From assembly GCA_946480525.1 (NCBI GenBank), contig CAMLLA010000106.1, positions 1 to 10,950 on the forward strand: a DNA stretch of 10,950 nt, written 5' to 3'. Source of the DNA: an uncultured Asticcacaulis sp. Its GTDB lineage: Bacteria > Pseudomonadota > Alphaproteobacteria > Caulobacterales > Caulobacteraceae. The position numbers and the translations under genes were made by a program. The notes under the pieces were generated by a model. The model was not told where the DNA came from and did not search any database. It was given only the letters and a program-made list of their open reading frames with translations. Positions 1-7,401 of the stretch are shown here, one piece after another; the first letter of the stretch is position 1, and every line of letters starts with the position of its first letter.

Positions 1-518
1 GCCGCCTGCCCTACACCATCTATCGCGATGTGAAGGACCTGCCGGCCTTCGGCGACTATAGCATGGCCAACCGCACCTATCGCTACTTCAGGGGCGACGT
101 GCTGCACCCGTTCGGCAAGGGCCTGAGTTACACGACCTTTGCCTACGAGACACCGGTCCTGTCGGCCGCTTCGATCAAGGCCGGTCAACCGCTCACCGTC
201 ACCACCACCGTGCGCAACAACGGAACGCGTGATGGCGATGAGGTGGTGCAGCTCTATGTCTCGAAGCCCGCCCTCAAAGGCGCGCCGCATGCGAAGCACG
301 CCTTGGCCGGGTTTGAGCGCGTTCATCTCAAGGCCGGTGAAAGCCGCCACGTTACGATGACGCTCGATGCCCGCGCCTTGAGCACAGTCGACGGCAATGG
401 CGTGCGCAAGGTTCGCCCGGGCGCCTACACGGTCCATATCGGCGGCGGCCAGCCGGGTCATACAGCGACGGTCAAAGCCACTTTGAAAGTGTCGGGCTCG
501 GCTTCGGTACCGAAGTAG
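1..518 (+). CDS. GH3-family beta-glucosidase/beta-xylosidase, C-terminal fragment (5' end outside window)
   Basis: This reading frame is open from the first base (first full codon at 3) and ends at TAG 516-518, leaving 171 residues. The first third carries the hallmark end of GH3 glycosidases: RTYRYF, then HPFGKGLSYTTF. In GH3 enzymes of this type, that stretch follows the second (alpha/beta sandwich) catalytic domain. Residues of about 55-165 match a fibronectin-III-like domain (PF14310 type), including VRNNGTRDGDEVVQLYV, LAGFERVHLKAGES and a final GAYTVHIGGG strand. Full-length relatives run roughly 700-900 residues, so the catalytic Asp and acid/base Glu lie upstream and cannot be checked. 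The family hydrolyses terminal beta-glucosyl or beta-xylosyl residues of plant-type oligosaccharides, and many members are exported. Substrate and signal peptide cannot be judged here. The gene converges on the efflux operon and has no evident functional link to it. Confidence 0.9.
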   Translation, partial: RLPYTIYRDVKDLPAFGDYSMANRTYRYFRGDVLHPFGKGLSYTTFAYETPVLSAASIKAGQPLTVTTTVRNNGTRDGDEVVQLYVSKPALKGAPHAKHALAGFERVHLKAGESRHVTMTLDARALSTVDGNGVRKVRPGAYTVHIGGGQPGHTATVKATLKVSGSASVPK

Positions 519-531
519 CCCCTCACCGTAG

Positions 532-573
532 CCCTCTCCCCGGCCTCGCCGGCAGGCAAAACGGGGAAAGGGG
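532..573. terminator. G/C-rich hairpin between convergent genes (possible bidirectional terminator or dispersed repeat)
   Basis: CCCTCTCCCCG at 532-542 can pair with CGGGGAAAGGG at 562-572, with one C/A mismatch in the stem. The loop of about 19 bases contains its own GCC/GGC pairing. It lies in the 61-base spacer between the stop of the glycosidase (518) and the stop of the permease on the other strand (580), which is where a shared terminator would be expected. No clear U-tract follows on either strand, so Rho-independent activity is uncertain. Pyrimidine-rich CCCTCTCCCC hairpins of this kind often recur in intergenic DNA of proteobacterial genomes, so this could be one copy of a dispersed repeat. 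Confidence 0.45.
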
Positions 574-579
574 ATTGAA

Positions 580-3033
580 TTACTCGTGCCGCAACGCCTT
601 CCCCGGTTCCGTCGAAGCGCTCGCTAAAGCCAATCCGCCCACTGTCAGCAAGGCAATCGTCATCGCTACAAGCGTCGCCGCCACAAAGATCAGCGGATCG
701 AGCGCCACAGCGTCATCGAACTGCGACAGCCACTGCTTAAGCGCATACCACGCCAAAGGCCAGGCGATCAGGTTGGCCAGCAGGACCGGCCGCAGGAACT
801 GCCCGACCAGCAGTCCCACCACCTTGCCGCTCGATGCCCCCAGCACCTTGCGCAGGCCGATTTCCCGGGCGCGGCGTGAGGTATTGAACGCCGCCATGCC
901 ATAGAGACCGATACAGCCGATCAGGGCCGCCACGCCGGCGCCAATGCTGAACAGGTTCGACCGGTTGCGGTCGGGCTTGTAATATTCTTCGATATTGGCG
1001 ACGCCGGACACAACCTTGAACGGAACTTCAGGGGCAATCGACTTCCACGCCCGCTCCATCCGCTGGCGCATGATCGGCTCGGGCACGCCGACATAGCGTA
1101 GCCCGGTAATGGCGTGATTATGCGGATGCAGGTCCATCAGATAGACCATCGGCGCAACCTTGTCCTTGGGCGAACGGAAACGCATGTCCTCGATGACGCC
1201 GGCGACACGAGCCTTGTAGTTGTCGAAATCCAGCACCTGGTCCACGGCGTCCTGCGGCGACTTGAAGCCGATCAGATTCGAAGCGGTGCGATTAATAATG
1301 ATATTTGCGATTTCGCCCGTCGGCGGATCCTGCTGTTCGCCATCCACCCAACGGATATAGACGTCCTCCCCCCGCGATGGATCAAGCATACGGCCGGCAA
1401 TCACGGTTCCGCCATAGGTTTTGAAATAGTCCGGACCAACAAAGGCGTAGCTGGAGGACGGCCGGCGCCCGACATTCCCCGCCCGCGACAGGTCGGTATT
1501 GTTGGTCACGGAATTGTCGCCCGGCGCGGTGTTCGAGGCCGTAACGGCAATCACGCCCGGCAGGTTGCGGAAGGCGGCCCATATCGCTTCGCGCTGGGCG
1601 TTGGAGATGGCCGGATCGTAGGTCGAATCGGAAATCATCAGACCTTCCCGTTTAAATCCGACATCGGCAGTCTTCATGTGATTGAGCTGGCTGAGGAAGC
1701 CCGCCCCCATGATGAAGAAGGCGATGACGATGGCAAATTGCAGGACGACCAGAACCTCACGCAAACGGATAGCCATACGTCCACCCGCCGGCGTCCGCGA
1801 AGACGCCAGCACTTGGGCCGGCTTGAAGCCCGAAAGGACAAACGCCGGATAAAGCCCCGCCAGCAGGCCCACCAGGACGATGAACGCACCGGCCACCGTC
1901 AGGGCGACCGCTTCGCCGGCATAGTCGAGTGTCAGTTTCAAATCGCCGAAGCTGTTGATATGCGGCAGGCTCAGCTCGACGATGCTGAGGCCGGTAAGGG
2001 CGGCGATAATGGTCGTCAGCAAGGCTTCTAACAGGAATTGCGCCCGCAGCGACCCTTGGGTGGCCCCCAGGGTCTTGCGCACCGCCACCTCCTTGGCGCG
2101 CATGCCGGCGCGGGCGGTAGCGAGGTTGATGTAGTTGATGGCGGCGATCAGGAAGGCCAGGATACCAACGATACCCAGCACATAAACAGCCGTACGCGTC
2201 TTTTCATCCTCAAGATGCAACTCGGTGATTGGCGTCACGATGCTCCTGAGGACATGGCTTGGCTTATCGTCGCCGAACTGGCCGGCGGCATGACGGTCCA
2301 GAAAGGCCGGGAAGCGCGCGTTCATCTCCGCAGCCTGTTTCGGCGTGTTCAAGACCAGCACGGTTTGCAGGCGCTGCGAGCCGTAACGTTCCCAGCCATT
2401 TGTGCGGGCGATCATCGAACGGTTGATCAGGCGGACAAAGTCGAACTCATAGGCGGTTGTATCCGGGCGCGCCTTGAGGACCGCGCTGATGCGATAGTCG
2501 TGCGTGCCTTCCTCGTCGGTTAATCGGACGACCTTGCCAATCAGGGCACCTGGCGCCTGGCCGGGGAAGTATTTGTCGGCCATGACTTTTGAGATGACGA
2601 CATTGGCAGGTGACGCCAGGGCCGCAGTCTTGCTGCCGGCCAGAAGCGGCAGGTTGAAGACCTTGAAGAAGTCCGGATCGACCAGATGTGTCGTCTCCTG
2701 CGTGCTGTTCGCTCCGACGTGGACGGTAACATTGTGATCCCAGACCCGGGTGCCGACCTGCCGGGCATTTTCGGCCTTGATGTCGTCCAGCATGCCACCA
2801 TTGGTCCATGGCTCAGGGTCCGTGCGGATCGATGAAAACTTCCAGGCGTTTTCCACGACGTAGATTTTGGAGGCGTTCGGCAGCCACTGCTCGAACGTCG
2901 TCTCGAAACGGAAGAACAGCCCCAGCGTGATAAAGACAGCTATGCCGAAGCTCAGGCCCAGCAGGTTCAGCAGGGCGTAGAGCGGATGGCGCGTAAACGA
3001 GCGATAGAAGGCGGTGAAGGTTGAACGCAGCAT
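580..3033 (-). CDS. ABC transporter permease with two MacB_PCD-FtsX units (type VII ABC system)
   Basis: This 817-residue inner-membrane permease is the last gene of a three-gene efflux operon. One helix (about 18-42) precedes a large periplasmic MacB_PCD-like domain (about 43-280). A first FtsX block follows (helices about 283-303, 334-354 and 375-400) with the FtsX motif [10 protein letters not shown] at 315-324 and [13 protein letters not shown] at 393-404. The layout then repeats: a helix (427-447), a second periplasmic domain (about 450-690), and a second FtsX block (about 695-805) with [10 protein letters not shown] at 724-733. The single chain therefore acts as a fused pair of four-helix half-permeases. 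Such permeases transmit ATPase motion to the periplasm and drive export through an adaptor, rather than moving substrate across the inner membrane. I chose the ATG at 3033, which overlaps the ATPase stop as TGATG and has AGG seven bases upstream. A GTG one codon earlier (3036) is possible. The substrate is unknown; peptides, antibiotics or lipids are typical for relatives. Confidence 0.93.
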   Translation of the reverse strand: MLRSTFTAFYRSFTRHPLYALLNLLGLSFGIAVFITLGLFFRFETTFEQWLPNASKIYVVENAWKFSSIRTDPEPWTNGGMLDDIKAENARQVGTRVWDHNVTVHVGANSTQETTHLVDPDFFKVFNLPLLAGSKTAALASPANVVISKVMADKYFPGQAPGALIGKVVRLTDEEGTHDYRISAVLKARPDTTAYEFDFVRLINRSMIARTNGWERYGSQRLQTVLVLNTPKQAAEMNARFPAFLDRHAAGQFGDDKPSHVLRSIVTPITELHLEDEKTRTAVYVLGIVGILAFLIAAINYINLATARAGMRAKEVAVRKTLGATQGSLRAQFLLEALLTTIIAALTGLSIVELSLPHINSFGDLKLTLDYAGEAVALTVAGAFIVLVGLLAGLYPAFVLSGFKPAQVLASSRTPAGGRMAIRLREVLVVLQFAIVIAFFIMGAGFLSQLNHMKTADVGFKREGLMISDSTYDPAISNAQREAIWAAFRNLPGVIAVTASNTAPGDNSVTNNTDLSRAGNVGRRPSSSYAFVGPDYFKTYGGTVIAGRMLDPSRGEDVYIRWVDGEQQDPPTGEIANIIINRTASNLIGFKSPQDAVDQVLDFDNYKARVAGVIEDMRFRSPKDKVAPMVYLMDLHPHNHAITGLRYVGVPEPIMRQRMERAWKSIAPEVPFKVVSGVANIEEYYKPDRNRSNLFSIGAGVAALIGCIGLYGMAAFNTSRRAREIGLRKVLGASSGKVVGLLVGQFLRPVLLANLIAWPLAWYALKQWLSQFDDAVALDPLIFVAATLVAMTIALLTVGGLALASASTEPGKALRHE

Positions 3034-3740
3034 CACATCACCTGCGCGACTGATGCGACCAGCTGGCCGTCGAGGATGTCGACCTGGCGCGTCGCCTGGT
3101 CGGCGTGTGACTGCGAGTGGGTCACCATGATAATGGTCGCGCCGCCCTTGTTCAGGCTTTTCAGGATGTCCATGACCTGGGCGCCGTTTTCCGTGTCGAG
3201 ATTGCCGGTCGGTTCGTCCGCCAGGATCAGGTCGGGCTGGCCGACAATGGCGCGAGCGATGGCGGCGCGCTGCTGCTGGCCGCCCGACAGCTGATGCGGA
3301 AAGTGACGGGCGCGGTGGGCGATGCCGACCTTGTCCATCGCGCCTTCGATCGCCTGGCGGCGCGAACCCTTGCGGCCTTCGCGATAGAGCAGGCCCAGCT
3401 CGATATTCTCATAGATGGTCAGGTCATCGACCAGGTTGAAGCTCTGGAAGATGAAGCCGAGATGGCGGGCGCGGTGCTTCGCCAGATTCTTTTCGCTCAT
3501 CTTCGCCAGGTCGTGGGACTTTCCATCCTCATTGGCGAAGAGATAGGCGCCCGAAGTCGGCCGGTCGATTGTTCCCAGCACATTCAGCAAGGTGGACTTG
3601 CCGCAGCCCGACGGACCCATGATGGCGACGAATTCCCCGCGCTTGATGGTCAGGGAAATGTTGTGCAGCGCCGTCGTTTCGACATCGTCCGAACGGTAAA
3701 GGCGGGTAATTTTTTGCAGGTCGATCAAGGTGTCGGTCAT
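3033..3740 (-). CDS. ABC transporter ATP-binding protein, LolD/MacB-type
   Basis: This complete 235-residue cytoplasmic ATPase energises the neighbouring permease. The motifs appear in order: Walker [10 protein letters not shown] (42-50), Q-loop FQSFNL with Q99, ABC signature LSGGQQQR (151-158), Walker B LILADEP (171-177) with catalytic E176, NLD (180-182), and switch His in VTHS (H208). Sequence and length fit the LolD/MacB/FtsE group that partners FtsX-like permeases. The ATG start (3740-3738) overlaps the stop of the adaptor gene as ATGA, and its own TGA touches the permease start, so translational coupling across all three genes is likely. MacB itself fuses the ATPase and permease; here they are separate proteins. 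The exact substrate class, and therefore a gene name, cannot be assigned from sequence. Confidence 0.95.
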   Translation of the reverse strand: MTDTLIDLQKITRLYRSDDVETTALHNISLTIKRGEFVAIMGPSGCGKSTLLNVLGTIDRPTSGAYLFANEDGKSHDLAKMSEKNLAKHRARHLGFIFQSFNLVDDLTIYENIELGLLYREGRKGSRRQAIEGAMDKVGIAHRARHFPHQLSGGQQQRAAIARAIVGQPDLILADEPTGNLDTENGAQVMDILKSLNKGGATIIMVTHSQSHADQATRQVDILDGQLVASVAQVM

Positions 3741-5044
3741 TGGCTTGCACTTTTCTTCAGACGCAGATGTTGCGCTTTTTGATAGCTGGATGTGCCGGCG
3801 ACGATTATGCGCTCACCAGGCTTGAGGCCGCTCAGGACCTCGACATATTCGGGATTGCGGCGTCCGATGGTGACGGCCCGGCGCGAAGCCTTGTCGCCTT
3901 TGGCGTCAAGAACGAAGACCGAGGTGCCGTTGCTGTCGGACACCCAGCTGCCGGAAGGCGCAAGCGTCGCCACCTCACCGCCTGCGCTCATCTGCAGACG
4001 GATATCGGCGGCCTCGCCACGCTTCAGATCCGATGGCACGGCGGAGTCGAACTCTAGCTCGACGGTAACGCGGCCATTGGTCACCTGCGGAAAGACCTTG
4101 CTGACATGGACATTGACCGTCTGCTCGTGCAGGCGGGCCTGGGCCTTCAGGCCGGTTGAGAGGCGTTGCAGGTAATATTCGTCGACCTGGGCCCGCAGTT
4201 TATAGGTGCCTTCGGAGTCAACCTGGCCAAGCGCCAGACCTTGTGTCACCGCCTGGCCGGGCTTCAGGTCGAAGCCGGTCAGCCGGCCGGCGGTCGGTGC
4301 GGCGACGGTAAGCGCCGTCAGACCTTTGCGCACTTCGGTCAGCGAATGACGCAGGTCGTCTGCACTGGCGATGATTTGCTGGCGTTGCGACTGATAAAAC
4401 GCGGTCTCCTGGTTCTCGCTGGTCTTCAATGCCGCCAAGCGCGAGCGCTGATAGCTGACCTCGTCGGCGTAGATTTTGAGCGCGGCGTCGTTGATGACGC
4501 CCTGGTCGCGCAAGGTGCTGCGCCGGGCCAGCTCCTGTTCGGCCTTGTGCAGCGCATAGGCGACGTCCGCACGCGTCTGTTCGCGCGCCTGTGCCTGGGT
4601 TTGCAGGTTCATCAACTGGCTGGTGCTGTCGGAAAGGCGCGCCGAAATATCGGCTTCGCGCGTCGACACCTCGAGCGTCAGCGACGGGTTGGACAGCCGC
4701 GCCAGGGGCTGACCGGCCGCCACCATGACGCCGTCATCGGCCGCCACGCTTTCGACGCGGCCGGCGGCCTCAGCCGTGATGAAGACGGTGACCAATGGTA
4801 CGACTTCAGCGCGCAAGGGCACATAATCCTGATAAGCGGCCCGGACGACCTCACGGGCATCGAGATTGACCGCATTCACATCGACCGTATTCGACGCCGG
4901 ACGCAGCAGGAACAGAGTCAGGCTGATGGCGCTGACCGCTGCCACCACCGCCCCGATCTGGAACGGCCGTTTGCGATACCACGGCCGGGTCAGCGTACGG
5001 TCCATCTTGCGGATAGGGGTATTTGTTGAGGAGGCATCGGGCAT
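3737..5044 (-). CDS. Efflux periplasmic adaptor (HlyD/MacA-type membrane fusion protein)
   Basis: This 435-residue protein is the first gene of the efflux operon. A basic cytoplasmic start is followed by one membrane anchor (about 28-47). A split lipoyl/biotinyl-type domain comes next: half one around 90-118 (AEAAGRVESV, then VMVAAGQPLARL) and half two around 246-275 (VAAPTAGRLTGFDLKPGQAV). Between the halves lies an Ala/Gln/Arg-rich alpha-helical hairpin (about 125-240) rich in heptad-like spacing. A beta-barrel region (about 280-350) and a membrane-proximal domain (about 355-430, including LSGLKPGERIIVAG) finish the chain. Known adaptors of this fold link an inner-membrane transporter to a TolC-like outer-membrane channel, but no such channel gene is present here. 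The ATG at 5044 is the first in frame and lies about 30 bases from the predicted transcript start. No good Shine-Dalgarno is visible, and a second in-frame ATG at 5005 is no better placed. Confidence 0.92.
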   Translation of the reverse strand: MPDASSTNTPIRKMDRTLTRPWYRKRPFQIGAVVAAVSAISLTLFLLRPASNTVDVNAVNLDAREVVRAAYQDYVPLRAEVVPLVTVFITAEAAGRVESVAADDGVMVAAGQPLARLSNPSLTLEVSTREADISARLSDSTSQLMNLQTQAQAREQTRADVAYALHKAEQELARRSTLRDQGVINDAALKIYADEVSYQRSRLAALKTSENQETAFYQSQRQQIIASADDLRHSLTEVRKGLTALTVAAPTAGRLTGFDLKPGQAVTQGLALGQVDSEGTYKLRAQVDEYYLQRLSTGLKAQARLHEQTVNVHVSKVFPQVTNGRVTVELEFDSAVPSDLKRGEAADIRLQMSAGGEVATLAPSGSWVSDSNGTSVFVLDAKGDKASRRAVTIGRRNPEYVEVLSGLKPGERIIVAGTSSYQKAQHLRLKKSASQ

Positions 5045-5080
5045 GGTAAGAAGCTAACACGGCTTTTTCAATAGACATAA

Positions 5081-5109
5081 ATTATTCATTTCATTTGACT
5101 TTTGGCCAA
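5081..5109 (-). promoter_or_regulatory. Predicted sigma-70-type promoter of the efflux operon
   Basis: Read on the minus strand, TTGGCC (5109-5104) is followed after exactly 17 bases by AATAAT (5086-5081). The second box matches the -10 consensus at five of six positions and the first matches the -35 consensus at four of six. Transcription would start near 5074, giving a leader of about 30 bases before the adaptor ATG. The -35 box lies inside the palindrome at 5100-5111, so a bound regulator could block or recruit polymerase here. This is pattern matching only. Confidence 0.5.
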
Positions 5110-5122
5110 AAAGCGGTGAAAT
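5095..5122 (+). promoter_or_regulatory. Predicted sigma-70-type promoter of the response-regulator/kinase operon
   Basis: TTGACT (5095-5100, five of six to the -35 consensus) is followed after 16 bases by TGAAAT (5117-5122, four of six to the -10 consensus). A start near 5129 would leave a leader of about 33 bases before the ATG at 5162. It faces the efflux promoter, and the two predicted promoters overlap, so one bound protein could affect both. No Shine-Dalgarno is visible in the leader. Confidence 0.4.
5100..5111. promoter_or_regulatory. Perfect 12-bp palindrome TTTTGGCCAAAA, candidate operator
   Basis: TTTTGGCCAAAA is an exact inverted repeat lying centrally in the 117-base divergent spacer. 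It covers the predicted -35 box of the efflux promoter and begins at the last base of the predicted -35 box of the regulator operon. A flanking C (5099) and G (5113) would extend the symmetry if one A is looped out. Regulators with a Fis-type HTH bind as dimers to dyad sites, so the adjacent response regulator is the natural candidate. A short AT-rich palindrome could also occur by chance. Confidence 0.4.
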
Positions 5123-5161
5123 TCCCAAGCTTCTCACCCCTCCAACTGTCCGTTTTCGAAC

Positions 5162-5737
5162 ATGAGCGATGCGCCCGAAGTCAGTGAAAAACGGCCTCCC
5201 GTCCGGGCCTTTTTTCTGGATGACGACGCCGACGTGCTGGCGTCGGCTGAGCTCGTCCTGATGCGTCACGGCTTCACCCTGGCGACGGCCCAGACCCCCG
5301 AAGCGGCGCGCGACTATCTCGACCGCGAGCCCATCGACGTCCTGCTGCTCGACCTCAACTACCGACGCGGCGACACCTCGGGCGAAGCCGGCCTCGCCTT
5401 TCTGAAGGAACGCATGGAGGCGACGCCGCATCTGCCTGTCGTCATCGTCACCGGTCACAGCGGCATGAACATCGCCATCCAGGCCATGCGCATGGGAGCA
5501 CAGGATTTCGTCGTCAAGCCGTGGAACAATGAGCGCTTCATTGCATCGATCCGCGCCGCGATGGAGGCGCCGCGCCGCGCGCCTGCCCCGCCGCAGGACC
5601 TTAACCTCGAACGCTCCGAACGCGAGCTGATCAAGGCGGCGCTCGACCGTCATCAGTTCAACATCTCTCATGCCGCCAGGGACCTGGGCCTGACCCGGGC
5701 GGCGCTTTACCGGCGCATGGAAAAACATGGACTATAG
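5162..5737 (+). CDS. Response regulator: receiver domain plus Fis-type HTH, no AAA+ domain
   Basis: This 191-residue protein has an N-terminal receiver domain (about 14-133). The acidic pocket is D20/D21/D22, the phosphoacceptor is D64 in LLLDLNYRRGD, the conserved Thr is T97 in VIVTGHS, and the conserved Lys is K119 in VVKPW. A short Pro-rich linker (about 136-146) leads straight to a Fis/NtrC-type HTH (about 150-191) ending NISHAARDLGLTRAALYRRMEKHG. The receiver and HTH resemble the two ends of NtrC-type activators, but the roughly 240-residue sigma-54-interacting ATPase domain is absent. The overall plan is like ActR/PrrA/RegA, so it should act on ordinary promoters as a phosphorylation-controlled DNA-binding protein. 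It is divergent from the efflux operon and overlaps the kinase gene by 11 bases, so efflux control is the likely job. The ATG at 5162 is chosen because it leaves a full receiver domain; no Shine-Dalgarno is visible. Confidence 0.92.
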   Translation: MSDAPEVSEKRPPVRAFFLDDDADVLASAELVLMRHGFTLATAQTPEAARDYLDREPIDVLLLDLNYRRGDTSGEAGLAFLKERMEATPHLPVVIVTGHSGMNIAIQAMRMGAQDFVVKPWNNERFIASIRAAMEAPRRAPAPPQDLNLERSERELIKAALDRHQFNISHAARDLGLTRAALYRRMEKHGL

Positions 5738-6965
5738 ACGTCTGGCATTGGCGCTTGCGGCGCAGCTCGGCGTATTCGCGGCCGGCGCCCTGGCATGGCT
5801 GGCCTTTACACGCGGCCTTTATGCCAGCGCCATCCTTTGCGCGCTGTCCGGCGTGGTGCTGGCCAGTCTCGGCCTGACGACGACCGCCTTCCGTATCGGC
5901 CGCGACCTGTTGAAACGCGCCGCCCAGCCCGGCGCCATCTTTACTTCCGAACTCAGCCGCAGGCGTCTGCAGGTCCTGCTCGACCAGACGCCGTCACCCC
6001 TGTTGCTTCAGCCGGAAAGCGGCCAGCTTATTGCTGTCAACCGCGCTGCCCGAAACCTGTTCGACGTCTCCTATGCCCTGCCGGTGACGGCGCGGCGGCA
6101 GTTGCTGGGTGAAGCGGAAGGATTGGCCACCCTGCCCGGCCACATCAAGTGGAAAGGCGGGACCTATGCCGTTCATCTCGCCGAAATGGAGGAGGAAGAC
6201 CGGTCGTCGCACCTGGCGGTCCTGACAGATATTTCGGGCGACGTCCGTGCCGCGGAAGCCACCGCGCTGCGCGACCTCCTGCGCGTTCTGAACCATGAGC
6301 TGATGAATGCGCTTACTCCGGTGGCGTCAATGAGCAAGAGCGCGCTCGACTTGCTGGGCGACGACACTCCGGAATCGCGCGCCCTGGCGGTCAAGGCCCT
6401 GGAACGCGTCGTCGCGCGCACCGAAAACCTGTCGGGCTTTATCAATGCATATCGCGCCATGACGCGTTTGCCGCCTCCGGTCCTGCGCCCTGTGCGTCTC
6501 GATGACTGGCTGGATGTCGCCGCCGAAAGCTTTGAAGCGCAGTGGGGCGAGAATGTCCGCCTGGACCACAGGTTGTCGGATGGCGACCTCTGCGCCATGA
6601 TGGACGAAGACCAGATGTGGCTGTGCGTCGGCAACCTGCTCAATAATGGCGCCCAGGCTGCGCTGGAAAAAGCTGAGATGGACACTACCCGTTCGCCGGC
6701 CGTCCGGCTGCATGTTCACGGCGACGGCGAGGGCGTCACCGTCCATGTCGAAGATTCGGGCAAGGGCATTGCCGCCGACCAGGCCGACCAGGTCTTTCTG
6801 CCCTTCTACACCACCAAGGCGACCGGAACGGGCGTGGGTCTCAGCCTGGCTCGCCAAATCGTCCAGGGCCATGGCAGCACCCTGTCGCTATTGCCGCCGG
6901 CGCCCGGCAATGCCGATCGCCTGGGCGGTGCCTGCTTCGCCTTCCGTCTGCGCGCAATCCACTGA
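5727..6965 (+). CDS. Sensor histidine kinase, NtrY-like, two membrane helices, PAS-like domain
   Basis: This 412-residue inner-membrane kinase is the partner of the preceding regulator. Two hydrophobic helices (about 5-25 and 32-54) are separated by only a handful of residues, so there is essentially no periplasmic sensor. A PAS-like segment (about 80-170, including LLDQTPSPLLLQPESGQLIAVNRAARNLF in part) precedes the DHp helix, with phospho-His H190 in LNHELMNALTP. The catalytic domain shows the N-box NLLNNGAQAA (303-312), G1 motif EDSGKGI (342-348, D343), F-box FLPFYTT (357-363) and G2 TGTGVGLSLA (366-375). It should autophosphorylate H190 and pass phosphate to D64 of the regulator. The ATG at 5727 overlaps the regulator stop by 11 bases and follows TGGA within that gene, so the pair is probably translationally coupled. 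Confidence 0.94.
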   Translation: MDYRRLALALAAQLGVFAAGALAWLAFTRGLYASAILCALSGVVLASLGLTTTAFRIGRDLLKRAAQPGAIFTSELSRRRLQVLLDQTPSPLLLQPESGQLIAVNRAARNLFDVSYALPVTARRQLLGEAEGLATLPGHIKWKGGTYAVHLAEMEEEDRSSHLAVLTDISGDVRAAEATALRDLLRVLNHELMNALTPVASMSKSALDLLGDDTPESRALAVKALERVVARTENLSGFINAYRAMTRLPPPVLRPVRLDDWLDVAAESFEAQWGENVRLDHRLSDGDLCAMMDEDQMWLCVGNLLNNGAQAALEKAEMDTTRSPAVRLHVHGDGEGVTVHVEDSGKGIAADQADQVFLPFYTTKATGTGVGLSLARQIVQGHGSTLSLLPPAPGNADRLGGACFAFRLRAIH

Positions 6966-6989
6966 ATCAATCAATGTTGCACACAGGTG

Positions 6990-7018
6990 TTGACTCTTAA
7001 TCGTTAATGGAACAAAAT
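6990..7018 (+). promoter_or_regulatory. Predicted sigma-70-type promoter of the zinc-ribbon/helicase unit
   Basis: TTGACT (6990-6995, five of six to the -35 consensus) and CAAAAT (7013-7018, four of six to the -10 consensus) are separated by 17 bases, in the AT-rich 99-base spacer after the kinase. Transcription would begin near 7025, about 40 bases before the ATG at 7065. The -35 hexamer is identical to the one proposed for the response-regulator operon. No terminator-like hairpin is evident between the kinase stop and this site, so read-through from the kinase is possible. Confidence 0.4.
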
Positions 7019-7064
7019 AAGAACATGAGGCTTTTGGGGGCCTGCAAACACTGGGAACACCGCC

Positions 7065-7343
7065 ATGATGTTCGATGCGAAACTCTGGATGAAGACGTGG
7101 AAGTGTCCGCCGCAGGTCAAGGACCTGCCGCGTGACGGCCATATCGATGTCACCTGCCGGTCGTGCCGGTCACAGTGGAAGGTTACGGTCCGTTCGCTGA
7201 TCGAAGACAAGCGGCTGGGCGCGCAATATCTCGATCTGGTCGAGTGGGAAACGCGCTGCCAGGATAAGGCCTGCGGTGGTATGGTGCGCTTTGCCGTTCC
7301 GGGCGAAGATGAGGACGAATACGATCTTTTAGTGGCCGCGTAG
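7065..7343 (+). CDS. Small four-cysteine (zinc-ribbon-like) protein of unknown function
   Basis: I do not recognise this 92-residue protein as a named family. It has two cysteine pairs, C31-R-S-C34 and C65-x4-C70, spaced as in a small zinc ribbon, plus a lone C14. Aromatic and charged residues lie between the pairs (QWKVTV and YLDLVEWETRC), and the tail is acidic (EDEDEYD, 81-87). There is no signal peptide or membrane segment, so it is probably cytoplasmic. A zinc-ribbon fold would suit nucleic-acid or protein binding, but that is inference. The ATG at 7065 has GGGA about nine bases upstream; a second ATG follows immediately at 7068. It lies 64 bases before the large helicase gene in the same direction and may be co-transcribed with it. 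GC-rich codon use matches its neighbours, which supports a real gene. Confidence 0.75.
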   Translation: MMFDAKLWMKTWKCPPQVKDLPRDGHIDVTCRSCRSQWKVTVRSLIEDKRLGAQYLDLVEWETRCQDKACGGMVRFAVPGEDEDEYDLLVAA

Positions 7344-7396
7344 CTTCCGTCTTGCGCTCGCTCCGCTCCGGTGCAACATCTTCGCCGAGACTCTGC

Positions 7397-7401
7397 GGGA
7401 G
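7397..7401 (+). promoter_or_regulatory. Ribosome binding site of the helicase gene
   Basis: GGGAG at 7397-7401 lies six bases before ATG 7408. It is the clearest Shine-Dalgarno in the window and fixes the helicase start, since the open frame continues upstream to a TAG at 7330-7332 without another ATG or GTG. Confidence 0.6.

Noticed and set aside
1114..2031. A 305-codon open frame on the plus strand inside the permease gene
   Set aside because: Its translation is compositionally biased (Arg, Gly, Asp, His) with no recognisable domain, and the opposite strand encodes a clear FtsX-type permease across the same bases. The long plus-strand frames at 3117-3782 and 4166-5029 were rejected on the same grounds.
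3034..3036. GTG start for the permease one codon upstream of the chosen ATG
   Set aside because: It would put only four bases between the AGG and the start codon. The ATG at 3033 has better spacing (seven bases) and gives the usual TGATG coupling. The difference is one residue.
5062..5114. Inverted repeat GCTTTTT / AAAAAGC with arms at 5062-5068 and 5108-5114
   Set aside because: Seven-base arms of low complexity separated by 39 bases in an AT-rich spacer are easily explained by chance. The compact palindrome at 5100-5111 is the better signal.
5113..5126. Possible sigma-54 promoter on the minus strand (GG-N10-GC spacing)
   Set aside because: Only the GG and GC dinucleotides and one T fit; the remaining -24/-12 consensus positions do not. 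The adjacent regulator also lacks the AAA+ domain needed to activate sigma-54 polymerase.
5054..5728. A 224-codon open frame on the minus strand opposite the response regulator
   Set aside because: It is the antisense shadow of a well-supported receiver/HTH gene in GC-rich DNA. Its translation is rich in Arg, Gly and Val without domain motifs, and it would overlap the efflux promoter region.
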